Part shown: positions 24,898-33,825 of the stretch, in pieces | How the letters are laid out: each line of letters begins with the position of its first letter | Numbering within the stretch: the first letter of the stretch is position 1 | Translations under genes and position numbers: made by a program | Notes under the pieces: model-generated | The model's input: only the letters and a program-made list of their open reading frames with translations | The model's database searches: none | Told to the model about the DNA's origin: nothing | From: CAYTTR01 sp964440805 | Lineage (GTDB): Bacteria; Acidobacteriota; Aminicenantia; Aminicenantales; Aminicenantaceae | Direction: 5' to 3' | Length of the DNA: 64,000 bases | Assembly (NCBI GenBank): GCA_964440805.1 | Contig: CAYTTR010000001.1 | Span: 1 to 64,000 of the forward strand

Positions 24898-26118
24898 TTA
24901 AGCTGAATCCTGCCTAACATACCTCGGAATAAGCGGATTCAATCCGATTAGAACTTTATAGTTGGATATGCCCGCCCATTCCGCCAAATCATCGGCTGTG
25001 ATTCTTTCGTTCTCCTGAACACCAATAAGAGTTACTTCATCGCCGGGGGAAATGTTTGGCTCCAGATTTATTAGAACTTCCAGATGATTAGCAGTGATGG
25101 TATTTAACACCGGATATCTTTTGCCTCCAATTATTACTTCCGCTTTCTCAGATAATGGATACCCGTCTGAATAGCCGACAGGAACGACCGCGATTTTTTC
25201 TTTTTTTTTGGCTTTATAGGCTCTGTGGTAAGAAACGGAGTCTCCCGGATTTAGAGTTTTAATATCGACTACTCTTGATTTAAACTCAAGCACGGGACGA
25301 AGAGATAGGGAATTTTCCTTTTGGGTCTGTTTATTGGGATAATATCCGTAAAGAGCAATACCCGGTCTTACCATATCCAGGTAGTATGAATCCGATTCAA
25401 AAATCCCGGCGCTGCTGGCCGCATGCCTTTGGCCCAAATTGATTCCCAGATTTTTTGCCTTATCATAAATCGACTGAAATCTCTGAAGTTGAATTTTATC
25501 GAATTCTTTATCTTCAGAAAGAGTGGTGGATATTCCTGAAAGGGAAAGCCCTTTTAGAGAAGAGGCCTGCCGGACTATGGGGAGGGCATTTTTGAAGGCG
25601 AACCCCATCCGGTTCATTCCTGTATTAATATGGATGTGAGCATTAATTTTGGCCTCAAGTTTTTGAGCTTCCCGGTCCATTTTAATAAAATCACCGGGAT
25701 GGAGAAACTGGCTTATATTGTATTTAACCAAATCGGCGGTATTTTCAGGAATGACCGGGCCGAAATTATAAACGGGGCATGATACTCCGCTCTTACGCAG
25801 TCTAACCGCCTCTTGCAATTTACATACCATAAGAGCATCTATGCCCATTTGATCGAGTATTTTCCCGAATTCAACCAGACCGTGGCCGTAGGCATTGGCT
25901 TTTATTACCGCCATAATGGGTGTTTTTACTTTCTGTTTTACCCGGTTTAGATTCCATTTAATATTTTCGGCATTTATCTCAATCCAGGATTCAGGGGAAG
26001 ATTTTTTGTTTTTTACAGGATTAATAGTTCTAAACGGACCCTTAATCTTGGCCGCTGTCCCCATAGAAGCCAAAGACAGACCGGAAAGCAGAATAAAATC
26101 TCTTCTTTTCAAGGTCAT
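24898..26118 (-). CDS. Tat-exported alanine racemase-family enzyme
   Basis: PLP-dependent racemase of the Alr fold. The PLP lysine is in MAVIKANAYGHG, and the C-terminal catalytic tyrosine region is SVSYHRAY followed by VPVGYSDGYPL. The frame opens at 26166, but ATG 26118 has AGGAGG 6 bases away and starts the twin-arginine signal TLKRRDFILLSGLSLASMG. The enzyme is therefore predicted to be folded with cofactor in the cytoplasm and exported, unlike ordinary Alr. It may be a broad-specificity periplasmic amino acid racemase. It is divergent from gltS, and a truncated copy lies on the far side of gltS. Confidence 0.85.
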   Translation of the reverse strand: MTLKRRDFILLSGLSLASMGTAAKIKGPFRTINPVKNKKSSPESWIEINAENIKWNLNRVKQKVKTPIMAVIKANAYGHGLVEFGKILDQMGIDALMVCKLQEAVRLRKSGVSCPVYNFGPVIPENTADLVKYNISQFLHPGDFIKMDREAQKLEAKINAHIHINTGMNRMGFAFKNALPIVRQASSLKGLSLSGISTTLSEDKEFDKIQLQRFQSIYDKAKNLGINLGQRHAASSAGIFESDSYYLDMVRPGIALYGYYPNKQTQKENSLSLRPVLEFKSRVVDIKTLNPGDSVSYHRAYKAKKKEKIAVVPVGYSDGYPLSEKAEVIIGGKRYPVLNTITANHLEVLINLEPNISPGDEVTLIGVQENERITADDLAEWAGISNYKVLIGLNPLIPRYVRQDSA

Positions 26119-26386
26119 CGGATCCTCCTTTAAAGCTGCATCTTCGTCTTTTTCTATATTTATCATATTTCGGTTTTGATTTCTTTAGATTTTAGATTAG
26201 GGATTTATGTGAGAATTTTAATAATAGAGAATTTCATTGTCTAGTAAAATTTTGATGTGATTGTTAAACTTTACCGATTTTTATAATCTAAAAATATTGC
26301 TGCCGAAGATTGCCCAGATTTCGCTTAAAACGGAAAGAGTAAAGGTACAGTTTCGTTTCAGTTTTAACAGTTTCCAAAATATAACC

Positions 26387-26415
26387 TTGACATTCTGAAT
26401 TCTGAATTTTATATT
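26387..26415 (+). promoter_or_regulatory. Sigma70 promoter of gltS
   Basis: TTGACA at 26387-26392 and TATATT at 26410-26415 with exactly 17 bp between. The spacer holds a direct repeat of TTCTGAA that could bind a regulator. The expected start near 26422 leaves a leader of about 75 bases with a GATAT-AA-ATATC palindrome before the AGGAGGA ribosome site. Confidence 0.75.
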
Positions 26416-26497
26416 GCCTGAAGATTTGGCACCCGGCAGCCGGATATAAATATCTTTCCGGATCAAGCGAGCTGTCGACACCAAGAGGAGGAAGGTT

Positions 26498-27910
26498 ATG
26501 GCATTTTCTGCCGAACAGCTAACAAGCTTAATGATAGATGTTGGTTGGATTTGTGTCCTGCTCCTTGTAGGCAAACTAATCCGGGCCAAAGTGGTTCTCT
26601 TGCAAAAAATCTTTTTGCCCGCCTCTATTATTGGAGGATTCATCGGTCTTGCCCTGGGACCTTATGTGCTGGGAGCGACTGGCATGGAGCTTATACCCCC
26701 GGATACCCTTGCTACCTGGGGTGCCCTGCCCGGTGTGCTCATCAGTGTGGTTTTCGCCTGTCTTTTCTTAGGGATCAAAATACCATCTATTCGAACCATC
26801 TGGCTCGAAGGAGGTCCCCAGTTTTGTTATGGCTGGATAGCAGGCATGGGACAGTATATGGTCGGTGTGGGGATTGCGGTTGTTCTTCTCGGGCCTCTTT
26901 TTGGAATGCCGCCTATTTTCGGTTGTATCCTGGAAATTGGTTTTTCCGGCGGGCATGGAACAGCAGCCGGGATGAAAGAAGCTTTCACTCAGCTCAATTT
27001 TCCGGCAGGTTCCGAATTGGGTCTTATGTCAGCCACAGTGGGCATATTTGTGGCAGTGGTATTAGGCATGATTCTTATTAATTACGCTGTCAGGAAGGGA
27101 TACACAACTGTCATTACCTCTCCGGAAAAGCTTCCAGAAGAGAGCATTAGGGGGCTTATTCCGGCTGATAAGAGACAAACCGGCAGCTTGATGACGGTTT
27201 CTCCCGATGCTATTGAACCTTTTGCTTTCCACGGAGCATTTGTCGGTGTCGCTGTCCTCTTAGGCTGGTTCATGCTGAAAACCATTAAAAGCCTGAGTGC
27301 GGGTATGGAGACTGATTTATTCCGTAGCTTTCCCCTTTTTCCTCTGGCCATGCTCGGCGGCCTCATTGTTCAGATTATTGCTTCCTGGACAGGAGTAGCC
27401 AAATATTTTGATCGCAAAACATTCGACCGTATTCTGGGAACTGCCCTTGACATTCTGGTTGTGTCCGCCATTGCGTCCATAAAACTGGATGTTTTTCTGG
27501 CTTATTTCTGGCCTTTTATGATTCTCATGGGAGCGGGAATCGCCTGGTTGCTCTTCTGCACTCTGGTTATAGCCCCGCGAATGCTCCCCGATGTCTGGTT
27601 TGAACGGGCAATAACAGAATACGGCATGCAAACAGGTGTAACTGCCATGGGACTGCTGCTTTTAAGGGTGGCTGACCCGAATTTCAAAACACCTGCGGCT
27701 AAATCTTTTGGCTTTAAGCAGATTATTTATGAGCCTTTTTTGGGGGGAGGTTTTATCACAGCCTGTTCGCCCATTCTCCTTGTAAGTTTCGGGGTGGGCC
27801 TGCCCTATATTATAGGTCTCGGATCTATCTTGCTGGTATTAGTAATAGCCTGGCTTTCTGGGTGGCTTCACAGATTTAATTCCAACCAGTCCCGGAACCA
27901 GGGAGCTTAA
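26498..27910 (+). CDS. gltS: Sodium/glutamate symporter family protein
   Basis: Inner-membrane Na+-dependent glutamate carrier of the GltS family. About ten to twelve hydrophobic segments are visible, with the two inverted pore regions marked by EIGFSGGHGTAAGMKEAF in the first half and ITEYGMQTGVTAMGLLLLR in the second, which match the family's reentrant-loop motifs. The 470 residues are slightly longer than the roughly 400 of E. coli GltS. AGAGGAGGA precedes the ATG. The neighbouring exported racemase suggests a link to D/L-glutamate or other amino acid recycling, which is inference. Confidence 0.9.
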   Translation: MAFSAEQLTSLMIDVGWICVLLLVGKLIRAKVVLLQKIFLPASIIGGFIGLALGPYVLGATGMELIPPDTLATWGALPGVLISVVFACLFLGIKIPSIRTIWLEGGPQFCYGWIAGMGQYMVGVGIAVVLLGPLFGMPPIFGCILEIGFSGGHGTAAGMKEAFTQLNFPAGSELGLMSATVGIFVAVVLGMILINYAVRKGYTTVITSPEKLPEESIRGLIPADKRQTGSLMTVSPDAIEPFAFHGAFVGVAVLLGWFMLKTIKSLSAGMETDLFRSFPLFPLAMLGGLIVQIIASWTGVAKYFDRKTFDRILGTALDILVVSAIASIKLDVFLAYFWPFMILMGAGIAWLLFCTLVIAPRMLPDVWFERAITEYGMQTGVTAMGLLLLRVADPNFKTPAAKSFGFKQIIYEPFLGGGFITACSPILLVSFGVGLPYIIGLGSILLVLVIAWLSGWLHRFNSNQSRNQGA

Positions 27911-27954
27911 TTCATAAAAAGCTGAAAAATCTTTCAACAATGCCGGGAAAATCC

Positions 27955-28466
27955 TTATTTCCGGTCCCGCCTCACATATCTCGGAATTAGCGGATTCAAT
28001 CCGATTAATACCTTATAGTTGGAAATACCGGCCCATTCTGCCAAGTCATCAGCGGTAATTTTTTCATTTCCCTGACTGCCTATCATAGTCACTTCATCGC
28101 CGGTTGAGATGTTTGATTCCGGATTTATTAGAACTTCCATATGGTTAGCTGTGATTGTGCTTGGGAGAGGATATCTTTTGCCTCCAATTAATATTTCTGC
28201 TTTCTCCGATAACGGATATCCGTCAGAATAGCCAACGGGAATGACCGCGATTTTTTCTTTTTTCCTGGCTTTATAGGCTCTGTGATAAGAGACTGAATCT
28301 CCCGGATTAAGAGTTTTAATATCAACGACTCTTGATTTAAACTCAAGCCCGGGAAGAAGAGAGAGGGAATCTTCCTTTTGCGTTTGCTTATTGGGGTAAT
28401 ATCCGTAAAGAACAATGCCCGGCCTTACCATATCTAAATAATATGAATTCGACTCTAAAATTGATA
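27955..28466 (-). pseudogene. Truncated duplicate of the exported racemase
   Basis: The last 170 or so codons are nearly identical to the C-terminal part of the racemase at 24898-26118 (for example LDMVRPGI, LNPGDSVSYHRAYKA and VGYSDGYPLSEKAE are shared). Homology begins abruptly around 28466 in the equivalent of SDSYYLDM; everything upstream, including the PLP lysine, is gone, so it cannot be active. An internal ATG at 28431 keeps a 158-codon frame open. Differences from the parent are mostly conservative, so it may be a fairly recent duplicate. Confidence 0.88.
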
Positions 28467-28535
28467 GACAAAAGATAAAAGGGAAAATGCAGACAAATTA
28501 ACTTTTTATATAAATATATTTTGAAGGAGGTAAGA

Positions 28536-28760
28536 ATGGCTAAACTCAGTGCTTTGGATTGGATTTGCATGATTCTCGTCATCATTGGGGGTTTAAACTG
28601 GCTGCTTATAGGTATTTTTGGTTTTGACCTTGTGGCTGCTATTTTTGAAGCAATGTCTGTTATTACCAGGATAATTTATATTCTGGTAGGTGTAGCTGCA
28701 CTTTATGTTTTGATTTTCATGCTTACAAAAATTTGCAAGAAAAAAGCTGCAACTCCTTAA
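28536..28760 (+). CDS. DUF378 small membrane protein
   Basis: A 74-residue protein with two hydrophobic helices: LDWICMILVIIGGLNWLLIG with the DUF378 signature GGLNWLLIGIFGFDLV, then IIYILVGVAALYVLIFM. The start ATG at 28536 has AAGGAGG upstream; an earlier ATG at 28521 overlaps that site and is unlikely. Function of DUF378 is unknown. It begins about 70 bases from the broken end of the racemase fragment, on the opposite strand. Confidence 0.85.
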   Translation: MAKLSALDWICMILVIIGGLNWLLIGIFGFDLVAAIFEAMSVITRIIYILVGVAALYVLIFMLTKICKKKAATP

Positions 28761-28888
28761 TTCAGCAGCAATTTTCCTTTTGATTTAATTTATTAAAAAG
28801 AATTTTTTCTGCAGGAGTTCCGGTAGAAGATATTTTAAAAAGAATAGAATTAGTGCATACAACATAAAAAAATAAATATCTTCAGTAT

Positions 28889-28925
28889 TTGACAATCACC
28901 CTGCATTGTATTACTTTGTAATACA
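28889..28925 (+). promoter_or_regulatory. Toxin-antitoxin promoter with overlapping operator
   Basis: TTGACA at 28889-28894 and TACTTT at 28912-28917 with a 17-bp spacer. The palindrome TGTATTAC-TTT-GTAATACA (28907-28925, 8-bp arms) covers the -10 box. A ribbon-helix-helix antitoxin bound there would block transcription, the usual autoregulation of such pairs. Confidence 0.8.
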
Positions 28926-28940
28926 GGAGTAGAGAAAATA

Positions 28941-29159
28941 ATGGAAAAAACAATAACTATAAGATTGTCAAAAAAAATTCAGGAAGAATTAGATTCTGTT
29001 GCCAAATTTGATAATAAATCAAGGAGTGATATTATCAGAGAAGCTCTTAGCCGTTATATTACTTTAAAAAAGTTTCAGCAAATAAGAAAAAAGGTTCTTC
29101 CTTTTGCTGAAGCAGAAGGATTGTTAACAGATGAGGATGTTTTCAAAGCGATTTCATGA
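28941..29159 (+). CDS. Ribbon-helix-helix antitoxin
   Basis: 72 residues of the CopG/RHH type: the N-terminal strand TITIRLSKKIQEELDSVAK followed by SRSDIIREALSRYI is the classic ribbon-helix-helix fold that binds DNA as a dimer. The C-terminal tail (LLTDEDVFKAIS) would wrap the toxin. It overlaps the PIN gene by ATGA. The palindrome over the -10 box upstream is the likely binding site. This antitoxin/PIN pair appears intact, in contrast to the decayed MNT-HEPN locus at 47.9 kb. Confidence 0.88.
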   Translation: MEKTITIRLSKKIQEELDSVAKFDNKSRSDIIREALSRYITLKKFQQIRKKVLPFAEAEGLLTDEDVFKAIS

Positions 29160-29551
29160 AAATCGTCTTAGACACAAATGTTTTAATTGCTGCTCTGGCT
29201 ACAAGAGGTCTCTGCACTGAAGTACTTGAAATATGTTTGACAGAACACAATATAATTTTAAGTGAGTATATATTATCAGAGGTAAAAGAAGCACTTTCAA
29301 GCAAAATACGGCTTCCAAAAAAATTCGTAGATGAAGCCATTGATTTTCTAAAAAATAGTGCTGAAATAGTTAAAGAGGAAAAGGTAGATCAAAGTATTTG
29401 CAGGGATAAGAATGATATTCCAGTAATAGGAACTGCTTTGAGCGGCAAGGCACATTTCATCATAACAGGCGATGAAGATCTCTTGATTTTAAAAAAATTT
29501 AGAAATATAGAAATAGTTACTCCACGTGAGTTCTGGAATCGATTAAAATAA
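29156..29551 (+). CDS. PIN-domain toxin (putative ribonuclease)
   Basis: 131-residue PIN nuclease of the COG1569-type toxin family. The acidic active-site residues are visible: D in IVLDTNVLIAAL, E in SEYILSEVKEAL, D in CRDKNDIPVIGTAL and D in ITGDEDLL. The toxin is expected to cut RNA when freed from the RHH antitoxin encoded just upstream with a 4-base overlap. All catalytic positions are kept, so it is probably active. Confidence 0.88.
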   Translation: MKIVLDTNVLIAALATRGLCTEVLEICLTEHNIILSEYILSEVKEALSSKIRLPKKFVDEAIDFLKNSAEIVKEEKVDQSICRDKNDIPVIGTALSGKAHFIITGDEDLLILKKFRNIEIVTPREFWNRLK

Positions 29552-29563
29552 AAGAAAAGTTAA

Positions 29564-30013
29564 ATGAAAATATTTTTAGCCGGGATAATGCAGGGTTCGT
29601 GGAAAAAATCCCGCATTCACGATCAGGATTACCGTTATCGCTTAAAAAAGATCCTTGAAGAAGCATTAAACGGAGTTGAAGTCTACTGCCCGTTTCAGAA
29701 TCACCCCAGGAGCCTTGCCTACCGGAAAGAGCAGATGCAGGAGGTTTTTTTCGAGCACATAGAAAAAGCGGCGCAATCCGATGTAATTGTTGCTTATCTC
29801 CCTGAAGCCAGCATGGGTTCTGCTATTGAATTATGGGAAGCCTTCAAGGAAAAAAGGGTAATTCTTACTATTTCACCGTTAAAAGAAAACTGGGTTATAA
29901 AAACCTTGGCCACCAGGAATTTCACTTCTCTTGAGGAATTTGAAGCCTTCATCCGCTCAGGCAGGCTTAAAGAACTAATTCTCCACCGCGAACCGGCCGC
30001 TCGCAACGGATGA
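29564..30013 (+). CDS. Nucleoside 2-deoxyribosyltransferase-like protein
   Basis: 149-residue protein of the nucleoside deoxyribosyltransferase-like fold. The N-terminal strand FLAGIMQGS and the later DVIVAYLPEASMGSAIELWEA are the typical nucleotide-binding pieces; the second contains the serine/glutamate motif where the catalytic glutamate lies in true enzymes. A final ISPLKENWVIKTLATRNF segment is shared with uncharacterised relatives. It follows the PIN toxin by 12 bases and might be read from the same message, but a functional link is not evident. Confidence 0.65.
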   Translation: MKIFLAGIMQGSWKKSRIHDQDYRYRLKKILEEALNGVEVYCPFQNHPRSLAYRKEQMQEVFFEHIEKAAQSDVIVAYLPEASMGSAIELWEAFKEKRVILTISPLKENWVIKTLATRNFTSLEEFEAFIRSGRLKELILHREPAARNG

Positions 30014-30050
30014 AAATACTCATATTAATTTCCTCAGATTGTTTTTTGTA

Positions 30051-30144
30051 CATCTCGCCCATATCGCCCGTCCGGCACAATTTAAATATAAAAAACAGAT
30101 TGACTCAACTGAATAGACTGTCCAGACCGGATAGACAAGATTGA
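30051..30144. repeat. Opposed 9-bp repeat arrays around an AT-rich spacer
   Basis: Three 9-mers (CATCTCGCC, CATATCGCC, CGTCCGGCA) at 30051-30077, a 22-base spacer containing AATTTAAAT, then five 9-mers (TTGACTCAA, CTGAATAGA, CTGTCCAGA, CCGGATAGA, CAAGATTGA) at 30100-30144. The same order, spacer core and units occur at 60665-60750. Lies between the deoxyribosyltransferase-like gene and rlmN. Confidence 0.8.
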
Positions 30145-30165
30145 CTGCTTTCAGGCTAATCTCCA

Positions 30166-31212
30166 ATGGACAAAAAGGAAAAAAAGAAACACCTGCTTGA
30201 TTTGTCTCTAAATGAGCTCAGGGATGATCTTAAGAAATCGGATTGGGAGGAATTCCGCGCCGCCCAGATATTTGACTGGCTATATAAAAAGCTTGTTTTG
30301 TCCTTTGACCGGATGAGTTATCTTCCCGGTTCATTAAGAAATTTTCTTTCCGAAAACTACACCGTTTTAGCCGGAAAGGAGAAAGCATTAAGAAAAAGCA
30401 GCGACGGAACGGAAAAACTTCTTTTAGAATATGAAGATGGAAAACAAGCCGAAACAGTACTTATCCCGGCTGCAGCGAGAATGACTGTTTGTTTATCCAC
30501 CCAATCCGGCTGTCCGGTTAAATGTGTTTTCTGTGCTTCAGGTCAAGGGGAATTCAAAGGCAGCCTATCATCCGGAGAAATAATTGAGCAAATTTTAAGG
30601 TTTCAGCTTTATGCCTCAGAGCAGGAGAGAAGAGTGACTCATGTAGTCTTAATGGGAATGGGAGAGCCTTTGCTTAATTATGAAAATACTTTAAAAGCCG
30701 TAAGATTGATTAATTCCCCAGAAGGAGCGGCTGTTGCTGCCCGCCGGATTACTTTATCCACTGTAGGCCTCCCTCAAGGAATCGAACGCCTTGCTTCAGA
30801 GGATTTGCAGATTACTTTGGCTCTTTCACTGCATAGTGCTTGGCAGGAAAAAAGAGAATCTCTTATACCTTTGGCCAAATCAATCAAGCTTGAAGAAATT
30901 ATAGCTTCTGCTCAAGATTACTTTCATAAAACGGGCAGAGAAATAACTCTCGAATATCTGATGATACCGGAAGTCAATATGTCTTCAGAGGATGCAGAAA
31001 AGCTTGCTTCAATCTCCCGGCGGCTTCGGGCCAATGTCAATCTTATTCCCTACAATCCAGCTTCTGTTCCCGGATTTAATTCTCCTTCAAAGGAAGAAAT
31101 TCGGAGATTTTACTCAAACTTAAAAAAACTGAACGTAAATGTTCACGTTCGCCAAAGCCGGGGAAGGGATATCGAGGCTGCCTGCGGGCAGTTACGAAGA
31201 AGAAATGATTAA
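30166..31212 (+). CDS. rlmN: 23S rRNA (adenine-C2)-methyltransferase RlmN
   Basis: Radical SAM enzyme that methylates C2 of A2503 in 23S rRNA, and often A37 of tRNAs. The radical SAM cluster motif is CPVKCVFCASG near residues 115-125, followed by GMGEPLLNYEN (SAM binding). The C-terminal catalytic cysteine lies in IEAACGQLR, and RITLSTVGL and LALSLHSA are family signatures. The 348 residues are complete. No ribosome site is obvious close to the ATG. Cytoplasmic. Confidence 0.94.
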   Translation: MDKKEKKKHLLDLSLNELRDDLKKSDWEEFRAAQIFDWLYKKLVLSFDRMSYLPGSLRNFLSENYTVLAGKEKALRKSSDGTEKLLLEYEDGKQAETVLIPAAARMTVCLSTQSGCPVKCVFCASGQGEFKGSLSSGEIIEQILRFQLYASEQERRVTHVVLMGMGEPLLNYENTLKAVRLINSPEGAAVAARRITLSTVGLPQGIERLASEDLQITLALSLHSAWQEKRESLIPLAKSIKLEEIIASAQDYFHKTGREITLEYLMIPEVNMSSEDAEKLASISRRLRANVNLIPYNPASVPGFNSPSKEEIRRFYSNLKKLNVNVHVRQSRGRDIEAACGQLRRRND

Positions 31213-31290
31213 TTCAAAGGGAGCCTTGCTGACATAGTTTGTAAAAGTTAAATTCCCCAAAAATAATACTAAAAAAGCTGTTTTCCTTCA

Positions 31291-31315
31291 TAACGTATTG
31301 ATATATAATACGTTA
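31291..31315. repeat. Perfect 9-bp inverted repeat
   Basis: TAACGTATT (31291-31299) and AATACGTTA (31307-31315) are exact complements separated by 7 bases. A flanking GCTGTT...AACAGC pair continues the symmetry further out. It lies just before a stretch resembling the start of a transposase, so it may be part of an insertion-sequence end or a terminator for rlmN. Confidence 0.5.
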
Positions 31316-31340
31316 AAGCCAAAAATAAGAGGGAACAGCC

Positions 31341-31418
31341 ATAAAAGATTGTACCGAACAAATTCTCCTTTTTAAAGGTCATTTCAACAAAAAAATTGAA
31401 GCTGATTTTAATGGTGTG
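31341..31418 (+). pseudogene. Possible N-terminal remnant of an IS1380-type transposase
   Basis: The frame reads KDCTEQILLFKGHFNKKIEA followed by DFNG, which resembles the first residues of IS1380-family transposases (a DC...LLF..kvexDFNGG pattern from memory). Nothing downstream continues the similarity; a REP-like inverted pair follows within 40 bases. No start codon is kept. Tentative. Confidence 0.35.
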
Positions 31419-31453
31419 AGAAGACCCCATAATGAAGATTGCGTGTGGGAATG

Positions 31454-31547
31454 GCAGAAAATGGGGACATGTACCGATTTCTGATAATTTCCAGAAGATA
31501 TTAGTGCTGTATCAAAAACAGAAATTGGTAACGTGCCCTCATTTTCC
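31454..31547. repeat. 94-bp REP/MITE-like inverted pair
   Basis: The left arm (from GAAAATGGGGACATGTACC, 31458 on) and right arm (GGTAACGTGCCCTCATTTTC, 31526-31546) are imperfect inverted complements ending in AGAAAAT and ATTTTCC, about 35 bases apart. A second copy lies at 47728-47822 with the same one-base asymmetry between its arms (TACC against TAACC). No transposase is nearby. Resembles the REP pairs linked to Y1 (RAYT) transposases. Confidence 0.75.
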
Positions 31548-31656
31548 AAATAATCCTAAAAATTTTTGGTGGAACTTCAGAATTTAGACTTCTTGCCATA
31601 TAAGCGAAAATATGAGATAAAATGTTCTCAAATTAAATTCAAAAGGGAGGACCGAA

Positions 31657-33813
31657 ATGAAAAAATACGGGAAATTATTACTCTTATGTATTGCTTTGAA
31701 TTTGGTTATCATATCAGGAACTGCTGATGAAGGCATGTGGCTGCCTCATCAAATGATGGACCTCAATCTTAAAGCTCTCGGCCTTAAGCTTGACCCGGTC
31801 GAACTCTATAAAACGGACGGAACCGGTTTAATGAGCGCTGTTGTTAAACTCGGAGGAGCAACAGGAGAATTTGTCAGTCCCCAGGGGTTGATTCTGACCA
31901 ACCATCATGTAGCTTTCGGCGCCATTCAAAGGGCCTCTTCTGAAGAAAATGATTATATTAAAGACGGATTTTTAGCTGCTGCTAATGAAGAAGAAATTCC
32001 GGCCAGAGGATATACGGCTGATGTTCTTCTGGGATATGAAGATGTAACAGAAAAGATTGCTGCTGCTTATACTCCTGAGATGACTCCTCTTGAGAAGTAC
32101 AAAGCTATAGAAAAAGCTACTAAAGAACTTATTGCTGAAGCAGAAAGCCGGGGAGCTGATGTTAGGGCCACCGTGGCCGATATGTATCATGGAAATCAAT
32201 ATTACCTCTTTAAATTCAAAAGGCTCAAAGATATCCGGATTGTTTATGCTCCTCCTCAGGATCTGGGAAATTTCGGAGGAGATATAGATAACTGGATGTG
32301 GCCGCGCCATACCTGTGATTTCACTTTTCTCAGGGCTTATGTCTCCCCAGAAAAGGAGGGGGTTGATTACAGCCCGGATAATGTTCCTTATCAGCCGAAA
32401 GTATGGCTTAAGATTTCTCAGGATGATTTAAAAGAGAATGATTTCACTTTTATCATGGGCTATCCCGGCCGCACCTACCGGAACAACACCTCAGCTGAAG
32501 TAAGCTTCGATATGGAAAACATGAAAGAAAGAATGGAGATTTTTAAGAAAATAATTGCTTTTCTGGAAGAGGCGGGGAAAGACAAACGTGAAATTCAGAT
32601 TAAATATGCCGGTAAGATTAGGGGATTGAATAATTCCTTGAAGAATTACCAGGGCAAGCTGGAAGGAATGGAAAAAATTAAGCTTCACGAAAAAAAGAAG
32701 GATTTTGAAGATGATTTCATAAAATGGGCGGCCAACGAAGGAGAAAAAGCAGCTAAATACGAAGGAATTCTACCGAAAATAACCTCGTTCATGGATAAAT
32801 ACAGGGATTATCACCAAAGAGAAACCATTATTTCAGGACTTCTCAATGCCTATACCGGGCCCACCCTCCTGGCCCAGGCACACACTATTTACCGGACGGC
32901 AGTGGAAAGACAAAAACCGGATATGGAGAGGGAGCCTTCTTTTCAGGAAAGAAATATTCCTTATATCAAGATGAGTATTGAACTGGCAGAGAGAGGTTAT
33001 CATCTGGAAACAGACAAAGAATTCTTCAAGTTTCTCCTTGAAGAGATGCTCCAGAAACCACAAGAACAGATTCCGGGTGCCTTCAAGGATTTGCTCCTCC
33101 AGGGTAATGCAGAAAAAATAGGCAGCTTTGTTGAAGATTTATACCGGAAGACAATTTTAGCCGATCCTCAAAAACGCCTGGAACTAATTGAAAAAACACC
33201 GGAAGAGTTGGATGAGATGAAGGATCCTTTGATTGTTCTGGCTAAAAGCTTAGAAGAGGAAATGAAAGAGCTGAGGGAAGAAGGGAAGGCCTTATTTCAG
33301 GAGAGACAGGATTTAAAGAAGATATACCTCAAGGGATTGCTGAAAATGACTGAAGGGAAACTGGCCCCTGATGCAAATTCCACTATCCGTTTCACTTACG
33401 GTACTGTTGAAGGCTATTCGCCGAGGGATGCTGTCCGGTATTTGCCCCAGACGACTCTCTCCGGAGTAATAGAGAAGGAAACCGGAGAATTTCCTTTTCA
33501 TGTGCCTGAGAAATTAAAATCACTCTGGGAGGAAAAAGACTTCGGTTCTTATTTTGATCCGGATTTAAACGATATTCCCTCCTGCTTTCTTAATACAACC
33601 TGTGTCACCGGAGGAAATTCCGGTTCTCCCGCTTTGAATGCCAAAGGAGAGCTTATAGGAATTGTCTTTGATATGACCTATGAAAGTGTTACCGGTGACT
33701 ATTATGTTATTCCGGAGCTGCAGAGAACCATTTCCGTGGATATTCGCTATGTTTTGTTTGTAACTGAGAAATTCGCTGAAGCAGTCTGGATTATTAAAGA
33801 GCTTGATTTGTAA
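31657..33813 (+). CDS. Exported S46-family dipeptidyl peptidase
   Basis: Serine exopeptidase of the S46 family (DPP7/DPP11 type), which removes dipeptides from extracellular peptides. After a signal peptide (LLLLCIALNLVIISGTA), the N-terminal GMWLPHQM motif appears. The catalytic histidine is in TNHHVAFGAIQ (about residue 84), the aspartate in GGDIDNWMWPRH, and the serine in GGNSGSPALN near residue 650. The 718 residues are full length. AGGGAGG precedes the ATG. Together with the S9, C69 and M14 peptidases it implies growth on peptides. Periplasmic. Confidence 0.94.
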   Translation: MKKYGKLLLLCIALNLVIISGTADEGMWLPHQMMDLNLKALGLKLDPVELYKTDGTGLMSAVVKLGGATGEFVSPQGLILTNHHVAFGAIQRASSEENDYIKDGFLAAANEEEIPARGYTADVLLGYEDVTEKIAAAYTPEMTPLEKYKAIEKATKELIAEAESRGADVRATVADMYHGNQYYLFKFKRLKDIRIVYAPPQDLGNFGGDIDNWMWPRHTCDFTFLRAYVSPEKEGVDYSPDNVPYQPKVWLKISQDDLKENDFTFIMGYPGRTYRNNTSAEVSFDMENMKERMEIFKKIIAFLEEAGKDKREIQIKYAGKIRGLNNSLKNYQGKLEGMEKIKLHEKKKDFEDDFIKWAANEGEKAAKYEGILPKITSFMDKYRDYHQRETIISGLLNAYTGPTLLAQAHTIYRTAVERQKPDMEREPSFQERNIPYIKMSIELAERGYHLETDKEFFKFLLEEMLQKPQEQIPGAFKDLLLQGNAEKIGSFVEDLYRKTILADPQKRLELIEKTPEELDEMKDPLIVLAKSLEEEMKELREEGKALFQERQDLKKIYLKGLLKMTEGKLAPDANSTIRFTYGTVEGYSPRDAVRYLPQTTLSGVIEKETGEFPFHVPEKLKSLWEEKDFGSYFDPDLNDIPSCFLNTTCVTGGNSGSPALNAKGELIGIVFDMTYESVTGDYYVIPELQRTISVDIRYVLFVTEKFAEAVWIIKELDL

Positions 33814-33825
33814 ATGAAATTATGT

